A stretch of DNA of 64,000 nt from Kitagawia praeruptora (taxonomy: Eukaryota > Streptophyta > Magnoliopsida > Apiales > Apiaceae), in NCBI GenBank assembly GCA_037693485.1, contig CM075348.1:101974109-102038108 (forward strand). The letters run 5' to 3'. Every line of letters begins with the position of its first letter. Position 1 is the stretch's first letter. The notes beneath the pieces are model-generated. The model saw only the letters and a list, made by a program, of their open reading frames with translations, was not told the DNA's origin and searched no databases. A program made the translations under genes and the position numbers. This document shows positions 36,011 to 47,026 of the stretch, in pieces.

Positions 36011-39000
36011 ATACCCCTTCCATTAGAGGATCCTTGACCCCAAGGATTAAATTGAGGAAAGCGTCGTACAATTGTAGCAGCATCCTCCCAGGTAGCTTCT
36101 TCTCTTGGCATATTCTTCCATTGCACTAACCACTGCACCACAGCTGCATTGTTCTTCTTAACACTTCGAATCTCCAGAATGGCTTCTGGTGTCTTGACGT
36201 TTTCATTGTTGGAATCATACAATTGTGGAAGAGAGTCATCAACTGTTGTAGGGGCTGGTCCATGGTGTTTTTTGAGAAGAGAAACATGAAATGTCGGATG
36301 AATCTTTGAGTGCCTAGGTAACTGCAAGGTATATGCTACAGCACCCACTCTTTTTACAACCTGGTAAGGGCCAAAGTATTTAGCAACTAACTTTGGATAT
36401 GGTCTCGCAGCAACAGTTGATTGTTTGTAGGGATGCAGCTTAACATACACCCAAGCTCCCACCTCAAATGATCGTTCAGATCGTTTTTATCAGCAATTTG
36501 TCTCACTCTATTCTGGGCCTTGCATAAATTCTGCTTAAGCATGGCAATGGCCTGTTCCCTCTGTAATAAACTCCTCTCTACGGTTTCAACTATAGTAGAT
36601 CCCAACAAGTAAGGTCTATGCAAGGGAGGTGGCACACCATAAACTACCTCAAAGGGTGTTTGTTGAGTGGCCGTGTGAAAATTTGAGTTGTACCAAAATT
36701 CAGCCAGAGGTAGCCACTTTGCCCAGTCCAAGGGTGTAGTGTGACACATACATCTTAGATATCCTTCTACACATCTGTTGAGAACCTCCGACTGCCCATC
36801 TGTTTAGGGATGGTAGGCCGTTGACAACTTATGCTGCACTCCCTGAATTTTCATGAGCTCAGACCAGAAAGAACTGATAAAAATCTTATCTCTGTCAGAG
36901 ACAATGGATTTTGGAAACCCATGTAGTTTATAATCATTGTCCAAGTACATTTGGGCCACTTTGATTGCTGAGAATGGGTGAGCTAATGCCATAAAATTCC
37001 CATACTTGCTCAAACGATCTATCACCACCATAATGACATCTTTTCCTTGTGATCTTGGCAAGCCTTCTATAAAATCCATCGTTACCTCCTCCCATATACT
37101 ATTCGGAACTAGTAGAGGTTGGATGAGCCCTGGGTAAGCTTGAAGGTCAGCCTTACATCTTTGACACACCTGGCATTGCCTAATGATAATGACATCTTTT
37201 CCTTGTGATCTTGGCAAGCCTTCTATAAATTCCATCGTTACCTCCTCCCATATACTATTCGGAACTGGTAGAGGTTGGATGAGCCCTGGGTAAGCTTGAA
37301 GGTCAGCCTTACATCTTTGACACACCTGGCATTGCCTAATGAACTCTGTCACCGTTTTCTTCAAGTTTGCCCAATAGAACAAGGTTTGTATTTTCGTACA
37401 AGTGACCTCAATGCCTGAGTGACCCCCTTGGGGAGAAGAATGCATCCAATTCAGAATGGAATCTCTCAGAGTTTGATTATTCCCCACAACTAACTTCCCC
37501 TTTCTTGTCAATTGGCCTTGATGCCATTTAAACTGCCTATGTGAATCTGAATTCTTTTGTAGGTCGATGATAACCTGCTTCAAGTTGGGGTCTTCATTCC
37601 AATGTTGCTGTAACTGCTCCAATAAATCAGACTGAATTGAAGACACATTTAAAGCAAATAAGTGGCCCTGAGGTAATCTTGACAGAGCATCAACCACTTT
37701 ATTTTCAGGGCCCTTTTTGTATTCAATCACAAAGTCGAATCCAGCTAATTTCGATAACCATTTCTGCTGAAAAGGGGTAGCCATCTTATGATCCAAAATA
37801 TACTTCAAACTATGTTAGTCCGTTCTGATTGTGAACTGATGTTGTAGGAGATGATGCTGCCACTTCTTTACTGCAAAGACGATAGCTAACAATTCTCTTT
37901 CATATGCTGACAGTAATGCATTTTGTTTAGAGAATGCTTTGCTAATATAAGCGATTGGGTGCCCCTTCTGCATCAAAACTGCTCCCATCCCAAGCCCAGA
38001 AGCATCCGTTTCAATTAAAAAAGACTCATTGAAGTCAGGAAGTGCCAAGACTGGAGGATTAACCATCTTACTCTTTAATTCTTGAAACGCAGACTCTGTA
38101 ACTTCAGTCCACACAAAGGCCTCCTTTTTCAACAAGTTGGTCAGAGGTCTACAAATTTGGCCATAATTCTGTATGAATCGCTTATAGTAACCCGTTAAGC
38201 ACAAGAACCCTCGAAGTTGCTTCACACACGTAGGTGTAGGCCAGTCCAACACAGATTGTATCTTATCGGGCTCAGTACTAACTCCCTTGTCAGAAATTAT
38301 ATGTCCCAAATAGTGAATCTTAGTTACTCCAAAAGAACATTTCTTCTTGTTAGCAAAAATGGTATGTCTCTGCATTAACCCTAACACTTCCTTGATGTGC
38401 ACCAAGTGCTCATCCCATGACTTACTATAGATCAGCACATCATCAAAGAAAACCAAAACTCCCTTCCTCAATAGTGGTTTAAAAACAGAGTTCATGAGCG
38501 CTTGAAAGGTCGAGGGTGCATTAGATAAACCAAAGGGCATGACTAAATACTCAAAATGACCAAAATGTGACTTAAAAGAAGTTTTGTATATGTCATAAGG
38601 ATGCATTCTCACTTGATGATAACCGGATTTAAGATCTATTTTCGAAAAGTATTGAGTACCTTGTAACTCATCCAGTAGCTCCTCGATAATAGGAATGGGA
38701 AATTTATCTTTGATTGTGGCTTTATTGAGGCTTCGATAATCAACACACATTCTCCAACCCCCGTCCTTTTTCTTGACTAACACCACAGGCGCCGCAAAGG
38801 GGCTATTGCTTGGTCGAATGATCCCTTGTTCGAGCAGTTCGTGCACCATCTCCTCAATCACATTCTTTTGCAAAGCTGGATATCTATATGGTCTCACATT
38901 GATTGCATCTATACCCTCTTTGAGGGGAATTCGGTGGTCAAAAGGTGCCCTCTTTGGTGGTACTCCCTTAGGTTCCTGGAAAACCTCTTGGAATTCAGCT

Positions 39001-40710
39001 AACACAGCCTGCAAGTCTGAGTCATCTTGTCTTTGATCAGCTGTAATAGATGATAGTAGAGGTGATGTGCCCAACTCACAAGGTACCAACTAGAGCATAG
39101 ATAGTTCCCCTGCAGCATTGACTAACTTCTCTAACTTTTTAGATTGGATGCCTCGTAGTTTCTTACCCTGTATTCCACGTAATTTCACCTTGTTCCCCTT
39201 GTAAGTGAATTGCATAGTTAAGTTGAGGAAATCCCACAACACAGGGCCAAGTGCAAAAAACAATCAATTCCCAGCACCATGTCGCTGCCAGTTAGGGGAA
39301 GAAGCAACATATCTGCTTCAAACTCCACCCCTTGCATCCACCATTTGAAGTTCTTAATCCTGCTATCGCACTTCAGTTGCCCTCCGTCTGCTACTTTCAC
39401 CCACATGGGTGGTATGTGCTCGATTTTGCAGTCTAATTTCAATGCAGTACCAGCATCTATGAAGTTGTGTGTACTACCACTATCGAGCAATAGTTGAAGA
39501 GATTTCTTACCATGATGCCCTGTTACTCGCATAGTCTGATAAGTTGTGATTCCGTCCATAGCTTGTACTAAAATTTGAGCACACTGAGTGTCATCTATTA
39601 GGACTTGTTCCCCTACTTCTTCCTGCTCCTCCTCTTGTATCTCCTCCTCAGCCTCCATTTAATATGGTAGAGTTGTGGTTTCTTTCCCTTACACTTGTGC
39701 CCAGGTGTGTACGTCTCATCACACCAGAAACAGACATTTCCAGCCCTCTTGTCATTGAACTCTTCAGGTGTTAAAGTCTTCTTATTGGGCTGTTGAGTGT
39801 TCGTTGGTCTGATCAAGTTCTGTTTAGGTAAAGAAGTAGTCTGATTCTTATGAGGTGGTGTAGGCAGAAGTGGTGGTTTTGTAGATAACTTACTCTTCTT
39901 AGCCTTTTGAGCATCCTCTTACAATTTAGCTAAACATAAAGCCTGCTGCACAGACTTGGGCACAAACATCCTTACTTCTAGCTATACCTCATCCTCTAAA
40001 CCACCCAAGTAACAACTCAACATATACTCCTCAGACAGTTGCAAACGACTCGCTAAGGCATCAAACTCATCATGATATTCTTGTACCGACCCAGTCTGTC
40101 TAAGAGCCTTCAACTCAGCCATGGGATCATCATACAATTCTCCAAACCTCATTGTGATTTCTTCAGTGTACTTGGTCCAAGTGGGCACAATATTCTAGCA
40201 TCTCTTCATGAAATTTTGATGCCACAGTAAAGCCTTGTCCTCCAAATGTATGGCTGCCAATCTAACCTTTTGGTTGTCATCGATTTCATCAAACTGAAAA
40301 AACTGATTACACTTGTACAACCAAGATCTCAGATCTGTGCCATTAAACTTTGGAAACTCCACCTTGGTCATTCTAGAGGCAAAATTATGGTGTCTAAATG
40401 GATTATCTATAAGTCTAGGGCCCTGCTCATTTCCAGCATTAGATCTAGACGTTTCAGAGTTTCTTCCCTCATTATTAACTACTTTACTGACTTGCATAGA
40501 CAAACCCACAATCAAATCATTCAAAGTAGCTATAGACTTAGCATTTTGGGTAATACTTTGAGTATTCGCATTACAAGACTGAATCATCTTCTTATTTTGT
40601 TCTTCTAACAGAGTTCTAACAGTTACCTCTAGACGTTGCATCTCTGTAGATGAAGATCCTCCATCTCCTTCCACATTTTCTGTAGATTTGTTATTTCGCC
40701 CCTGTACCAT
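35815..40710 (-). pseudogene. gag-pol: chromovirus gag-pol, multiply broken
   Basis: From ATG at 40710, gag runs to TAG 40195-40197, then on in phase through TAG 39982-39984 and TAA 39919-39921. Its knuckle CFWCDETYTPGHKC is near 39730. Protease (LLDSGSTHNFI, about 39475) is in another phase. RT (39089-37815; WRMCVDYRSLNKAT, VFFDDVLIYS) is in a third phase and stops at TAA 37815-37817 within RNase H. Integrase (37808-36804, zinc-finger CQVCQRCK) then meets TAA 36804-36806 and continues to a one-base frameshift near 36470. The chromodomain (VQWLVQWKNMPREEATWED) follows and the frame ends at 35815. The stops all fit CAA or CAG losses. A 156-bp in-frame duplication sits in integrase. Confidence 0.92.
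37035..37346 (-). repeat. 156-bp in-frame tandem duplication in integrase
   Basis: GACATCTTTTCCTTGTGATC begins at 37035 and again at 37191, and the following 156 bases match except for a few changes (for example AACTAGTAG against AACTGGTAG). It repeats 52 residues, from the second half of the zinc finger (IRQCQVCQRC) to the start of the catalytic core (IEGLPRSQGKDVI), without breaking phase. Confidence 0.93.
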
Positions 40711-40728
40711 GCTTCCAAGGAAGGTTTG

Positions 40729-40740
40729 GCTCTGATACCA
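40729..40740 (-). other. primer-binding site, initiator tRNA-Met
   Basis: On the reverse strand TGGTATCAGAGC lies one base after the 5' LTR. This is the exact standard plant PBS for tRNA-iMet. Confidence 0.95.
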
Positions 40741-40741
40741 G

Positions 40742-41151
40742 TGATACAATAGTACTCTTTAAAGATAATAAAACAAAGCTAAACTTATTCGATCTAATAA
40801 TAAGATGAGAATAAGCTAGTAATTTCTAGAAAGCTAGCTAGAAAGAAAGGCAGCCTTGAAGAATATTACTGTTAGAGTGACATATTCAGAGAACAAAGGA
40901 AAGAGATAAATTGTCTTATCCAACATAATGAGCCAATCCACAGGTGGAGGATATATCTATCTAGGGAATAGAAATGACAGAGAAATGAAAAGCAAATGAT
41001 TGGCACATGGGAGTGGTCCCCAGCTCCTACCACCCTATTCTCTCATCTCTGCTCCTGTGTCTTTATTAGCATCCATGTCACTCTGTCCCACGTCCACTTC
41101 ATCATTCTCTGCCAACTCATCATTCATTTTAGTCATCTCAGCATTGTATCA
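40742..41151 (-). mobile_element. chromovirus 5' LTR (right copy)
   Basis: This 410-bp copy differs from 35600-36010 at roughly ten sites, including a one-base indel near GTCATCTCAGC. Confidence 0.92.
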
Positions 41152-42202
41152 TAAACTAACCGTGAAAAACTGTTACACTGGTGGAAACAATAAGCGGTTG
41201 CTAGGGCGATTATCGTTGTTAAAGGAACATGGAGTAAGATTTAAGAAAAACAAGTTGTACAGAAAATGAGAGCTTACCAGAACCATAGAAGTAATAATCA
41301 TTTAGTTTGGGCAAGGGCTACTTGGGACAGAAATTAAAACGGTTTTGACTTTGAGGTATAAGTAGTACAACACTTGTCTAAATGTTCAAGAACCATTTAA
41401 AAAACTTTTTAAAAAAAAGATAGAAAAAAGGTATTTCTTTTATTCCTACGAGCTCTTTACGTTTGGATAGAGAGCTCGGTACGTATTTTAAGACTCTTAT
41501 GAAGTATAGTTTCATAATTTATTTTTAATTTTTTTTCTTCTGAATAAAAATTTAAAAAATTTAGTGTTTAAATTTTTATTTAAAAAGAGAAAATTTTAAA
41601 AATAAGTTATAAAATTATGCTTTATATACACCTTAAATTACGTGTCAAACAATGCTTAAAACATGTAAAAAAAATGAGTGAAACGGAGGAATTACCATTT
41701 AAAAAAGTAATTTTTTTTCTTTGTCAATTGTTTTACATCTATTTTATTAACATAATTAAGTCCAACATAACTAAAATTAAATTTACTTGTCATCAAAGAT
41801 GATTAATACTTGAAGGGTTAAACTCATCAAGAGATTAACGAATATCAGTTATGTTAGAGCATGTTCAATGATTATGCTAAAATAAATAAAATTATTGTTA
41901 TAATTTAACATTAAAAAATAATTTTTGTATTATAATAGTACCATGTCTTCAATATATTGTTATAAATCTTGTTCTTATATAAATGTGCCTTCATGTTTTT
42001 TGATTGGGTAGATATCACTCTTTATCCATTTTTTTTCCCTATTTTTCACTTTTTGATGAGGTATCATTTATAATTCCATCTAACTTTTGTTTTTATATGT
42101 AGAACAAATTATAACATTGTGCTATTTTAGCACAATTTTTAGCACACCATTAAAATGATGATTTTCAATTTTTATTCTATAATATAAATATAAAATCACA
42201 CA
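41152..42202. other. AT-rich intergenic stretch with a degenerate MITE
   Basis: About 41437-41690 resembles the Stowaway-like copy at 50429-50616: both contain a TTATGTACACC-like or TTATATACACC word followed by CTTAAA. The right end GTGAAACGGAGGAATTA is recognisable, but the left end is eroded. No gene is supported. Confidence 0.4.
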
Positions 42203-42783
42203 TATAGAGGTGGCCAAATGGACGGTTTTGCACGGCTAATCCGCGCTCGGCTCGCCAAAAAACCGCGAAAAACTTGGCACTAGCGGGCCAGTTCGTGAAC
42301 CAACACGAACCTCTGGATTGAACGAGCCGTTTACGGGTTGGGAGTTGTTGAACAAAAATTGGGTCGGCACAACCCGTCAACCCACCTAATTCATAGCCCG
42401 TGGTAAAGATTTGTGTTTGTAAAAAGGATTGAGATCGGCCGAAAAAAGACAACAAGAAAATAAAGAATATGTCTCGGATGGAGAAGATGATCCATGGATG
42501 ATAATGGATACTTCATCGGAATCGGGCACCGAACTTCAAGAATGATAAATTAAATAGTGTGCAGAATTTTTTTTGTTTTGCATTTTTAGAATTTGTTTGC
42601 TTTGTAATTTTTTAAATATTTTTGATGCAGTTTGTTCCGTTTTTTCAGAAACGAGTCATCTCAAACTCTTTGTAAAACATTTTTTAATTAATAAAATTTA
42701 TACGAGGTACCATTCTCTTTTATTTCAAAAAAATTCGTATAATTTTTATTAAATATTAAAATGACAAATAAAAAGTATATATA

Positions 42784-43828
42784 TATAGGGTCTTGCTCAG
42801 GTGAGAACCCTCACTTATGGTGAGATATGAGATCTAATCCTAGCCACTCATTTAAATACATTATATTCATTTCTTACCATTCATTTAATATTTTAATATT
42901 TTATATGTGGATTTTCACCATCTTCTTCCTAATTCAACCACCCACTACCACCAGCAACCACCACCGGCAACCACCACCACCTCCGGCGACCACCAGAAAA
43001 TCACCACCGGCAAACATAAAATCACCACCAGAAACACAAAAATCACCACCGACAAACATAAAATCACCACCGTTTAACAGCAAATCACCGCACTGCTACC
43101 ACATACAGCCACCACACCGCCACTACCACCAACAAAAATCACCAACTATAAACAAAAATCACCACGACCAAACTGCCACAAACCACCACATTGCCACCAT
43201 CACCTCCGACCACCACCAATAAATCACCACCAACAACCCGTTTATTAACAACAAATCACCAACAACTAATAAACCAAATAAAAATTAAAAATCCCCCTAA
43301 TTAATGATTCCAGAACTTTTGAAACTAAATTTCAAAGTTTGACACAATTACTTATTACGTCAATTTCAATTCAAATAGACCACCAAAAATTTGTATTCAT
43401 TTCTTACCATTAGTATTGAAAAAGAACTTCGTAAAAAAAATTATTAAAAAAGAACAATAACTCTGTTTTTGTGACGAGTAAATGAGGAGAAATTTAAGTT
43501 TTAGATCTGGAAATGTGTTTTGGTCTTGATCGGAAAATCCACTACCGAACGGTGGTGGTAGTGGCGGTGGGAGAGAGATAGTATATGGTGGGTGTGTTGT
43601 GTGAGAGCTTGCCGGAAATTGAAGCTACAATCGGAGGTTGGTGGTCAGGCGATGGTGGGGCGGCGAGGGATGGGGACGGGGTGGGGTAGGGGTGAGTGTG
43701 GGCAATGCGTGTTTGTTCTGTGCGATATGTGTGTGGTTGAGATTTTAAATTGTTTAAAAATTGTAGGGCTAAGATTAGATCTCAGTTCTCACAATAATAA
43801 TGGGTTCTCATCTGAGCAAAACCCTATA
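42784..43828. mobile_element. TA-flanked TIR element M1
   Basis: It begins TATAGGGTCTTGCTCAGGTG and ends CTGAGCAAAACCCTATA; over about 26 bp the ends are inverted repeats with a few mismatches. It sits in TA repeats. The left half has a CCACC-rich tract (about 42937-43230) and the right half a GGTGG-rich tract (about 43548-43700). The open frame through the CCACC tract is probably not a gene. Confidence 0.7.
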
Positions 43829-43846
43829 TATATATATATATATATA
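43825..43846. repeat. TA microsatellite between M1 and M2
   Basis: An uninterrupted run of TA joins the two elements end to end. Confidence 0.9.
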
Positions 43847-45197
43847 GGGGTTGGTTCAATTAGGAACTCTCATATATTGAGGAACTGGGTAACTAAATGT
43901 CAACCATCCGATTAGACAAGCCACTAGTCACGCACAAAGGTTCACGTTGCTATCGGTTTCTCCTTTTTACACTCCCAATATATCAAAAGTTAAAGTTTTA
44001 AACATTTGGTATTTGTAAGTTAAATTTACAAATTTAATGTTTTGTATTTGAAGTAAATCAAAATTTTATGATTTATATTTTAGTGATAATTTGTACATGA
44101 ATGTTAAGAAAATATAAAATTTAATTATTTCAGATGTAGATCATGAATGAAGTATTGTTTTATAATTTTTTTCAATGCAAAATTTTTATTGATATAAATA
44201 TACATTCTTTATTTTTATAACTACGTTCTGTATTTTCTAAAGTTATGCTGTGTATTTCTTTAAAATGCTCTATTTAAGTAAATAAAAATGTAGAGCTTTT
44301 ATGTTTCAATTTACAAACAATCACATATGTTCTGTATTTAGGAATTATGTTAAAATATTAGTCAGTTTGTTATGTGTAGAATGCTGTCAAAAAAAAAGTG
44401 TAGTAAAAAATCATTTTTTTCGTTTTAAAATTGAATTAATAAAATTGAATGTGCACCTTTTTGAAAAAAAAAGGTATGTAAACTCTGTGTTCTGTATATA
44501 ATATAAAGACAAATTTTATAAATATAAACAAAAATATGGATTCGGTATTTTCTACACTTTTTATTTCTTTAAAATGCTCTATTTAATAAATAAAAATGAA
44601 GAGATTTTACGTTTCAATTTTACAAACAATGACACATGTTCTGTATTTAGGAAATATGTTAAAATATATTAATCACTTTGTTATGTGTCGAAAAAAATCA
44701 TATTTTTTGTTTTAAAAATTGAATTAATAAAATTAAATATGTACCTTTTTGAAAAAAAAAAGGTTTGTAAACTCCATGTTCTATAGATAATAAAAAGACA
44801 AATTTGATAACTACAAACAAAAAATATGGGTTCTGTATTTTATGTTAAATTTCAAGAAAAGGTTTTTTTATTTAATAAATTTAAAATTTTATATTAAAGA
44901 GTTGAAATCCAAAACATGAAAAGAGGCGTGTTCTGTATTTACAAAATCAATAAAATGGTAAAATACAAAATGTGCAGGACTAAAAATTTATTTTATAAAA
45001 TTTTTATTTTATATTTCGTCAAAAAGAAAATTTATTTTATAAAATTTATTAAGACTGGGTAGTTTGTTTTTGGGCGTAACTTCTTGTGTGTGTATTGGTG
45101 CTGTGTATTGTAATCCACGTCCATCCATTTCATTTAGTAATGAAGGGTTAAGATGTTAGTTCCTAGTTCCTCAACTATTCCAGTTCCTCACTGAGAA

Positions 45198-45202
<5 letters not shown>
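43843..45202. mobile_element. TA-flanked element M2
   Basis: It begins TATAGGGGTTGGTTCAATTA and ends near CAGTTCCTCACTGAGAAGTA. Inverted GAGGAACTGG/CCAGTTCCTC words lie just inside each end. A segment starting GCTCTATTTAA at 44267 recurs at 44576 (309-bp period). No gene is supported. Confidence 0.6.

Positions 45203-45256
<54 letters not shown>
45199..45256. repeat. long TA microsatellite
   Basis: This is nearly 60 bases of pure TA, the likely original target of the M1 and M2 insertions. Confidence 0.95.
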
Positions 45257-45259
<3 letters not shown>

Positions 45260-45475
45260 GAACCACAAAACTGCCAAATTGTCCGTACTGTGCACGAGTC
45301 AAGCAGTCACGATTTCGACACAACCCAGCCCGTTAACCCCATATGTATTGTTCCCATATTTATACTCAATCAAACTGGTCCGATTCAAACTTGATACGAG
45401 ACGGACTGTACGATCATTTGACCACCTCTATAGCACATTATTCATTTGCTATTAGGAATTAGTAGATGTTCATTG

Positions 45476-47013
45476 TGTTAGTATTTGTGCCCTAGAGACA
45501 ATACTTTTATGTTTCAGGTTTTTTATTAATAGGAATTTTGTTTTGTTGATTATTATTAATTTATTTATTACTTCTTTATTTACTGCGTTATAAATGTTAG
45601 AATAATAAAAGTCCTTGGAATTATGATACGCACAATATATCTTTAAGTATGTGACTTGAAAATTAGATTGTATGAGTAGTATCTTTATTCCTAAATATCC
45701 CTAGTCGAGTATTATTATTAAAGGACAATAATAATACATAGAAACTAGTATGTTTGTTGACTAATGACCAAATCTCATTGGTCATAGGTATGGTGATACT
45801 AAAGTCAAAACATAGGTGCATGTAAGGGTACATGGCACTGGATTGACCCACCGTGAGATTCTACATGTTATCAGTGTCATAAGTAATTCTCATAGTGATA
45901 ATGGTGTAATGATCCTTAGACCTAAAATCATTATATTTCTATACGAGAATTAATATACTTTGATTACATTAAAAGTTACGTTTGACCGGGTGATGATAAA
46001 AGTGGATATTGGGTATATTATGAATCGTATGAGAAATATAAATGATCTAGATGGGATTTAACCCTCCTAGTTATGGGTGTGATATTATTGGCCTCTTGTT
46101 TGAGTGAGACTATGAAATGCACGGCCGTGCTAAAATATTGATTTGATCCAATATTCTACTCATCGATCAAGAAAATTAGGATTAAATTATGAAGAGGATG
46201 ACACATTACATGCCTCGAGTTTAATCTATAATATCATGGTTAAATGGATTATATTACATGGAACATTATTCACGAAAGGCTTAATCGAATCACCGATTTA
46301 ATTATTATTACTTGGGTAGCAATGATATATTACTATATGCCGCTCATTGTTTACAATTTTAATTAGATATTAAAATTGTTGCCAACGTAATAATAACCTA
46401 CAGGGTCACAGACAAAGAACGCTTGAAGGAGAAATAATTTAAATTATGAATATAAAATTAATTAAGTAATTTATTCTATTTATAATATTAATTAAGTATG
46501 ACTTAATTAATTAAATAAATAGAAAAACGGAATTACTTAAACTAATTCTGAAATTAGTTATTAATTAATTAAGTGCGACTTAATTAAATAATAAATTGGA
46601 ATTTCAGATTAGAATTAATTAGAATTGGATTATAATTAGAAAACTAATTCTCTTCTCTCCATATATATCTCTTTATGGCTGATTTTATAAAGTGATACAA
46701 GTTTTATAAAACCCTAGCCATTCTTGAGAGAAAGAAAGAGGAGAGAGATAGAAGCATTTTTCGGGTGTTAGTACACATCAATCCTTCGAAACAAGCGTTC
46801 GTTTGGATACCGTAGAACGTAGATCGCAAGAGCGGGATACGTGGTGATTGAACAAGCTTTGGACCTCCATTAATGAAATGTTAAAGCTTATTAAGGTATT
46901 TATTCTTAATCTCCGAATTAAATCTTTTGTTTTTGCATGGATCCTGCGGAGGGTTTCGATTTTGGTTTGTTTTACGCGTCTTTCCGCTGCGTTTATGTGC
47001 ACGAAACCCTTCA
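45476..47013 (+). mobile_element. LTR of a copia-type element (about 1.5 kb)
   Basis: It starts TGTTAGTATTTGTGCCCTAG and ends GAAACCCTTCA, directly before a PBS. The LTR call is by inference: TG...CA ends plus the PBS. No second copy is in the window. A TATA-like TATATATCTC lies near 46662. Confidence 0.6.
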
Positions 47014-47014
47014 A

Positions 47015-47026
47015 TGGCATCAGAGC
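47015..47026 (+). other. primer-binding site, initiator tRNA-Met, one mismatch
   Basis: TGGCATCAGAGC differs from the standard TGGTATCAGAGC at one base and lies one base after the LTR end. Confidence 0.7.

Larger units (their letters stand above)
35600..41151 (-). mobile_element. complete chromodomain Ty3/gypsy retrotransposon with TSD
   Basis: Direct repeats at 35600-36010 and 40742-41151 are about 97-98% alike by eye. They open TGATACAATAGTAC and close CAGCATTGTATCA. TAAAC precedes the left LTR (35595-35599) and follows the right one (41152-41156), a 5-bp target duplication. The reverse-strand coding order is gag, protease, RT, RNase H, integrase and chromodomain, placing it among chromoviruses. 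The small size (5.55 kb) and short LTRs suggest the Reina group, which I infer without a phylogeny. Every coding part is broken. Confidence 0.95.
42203..45432. mobile_element. TIR element (hAT-like) split by two internal insertions
   Basis: It begins TATAGAGGTGGCCAAATGG at 42203 and ends CATTTGACCACCTCTATA at 45432, near-perfect inverted termini. The outer 580 bp (left) and 175 bp (right) carry CCGTTAACCC and GACGGACTGT-type words. The middle is occupied by two TA-flanked elements and a TA microsatellite. A clear target duplication was not found. The outer element has no coding capacity. Confidence 0.6.

Noticed and set aside
42827..43222. 131-codon frame rich in Pro/Ser/His repeats, like an extensin
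   Set aside because: It lies inside a TIR element, follows the CCACC repeat, and has no signal peptide or intact start context.
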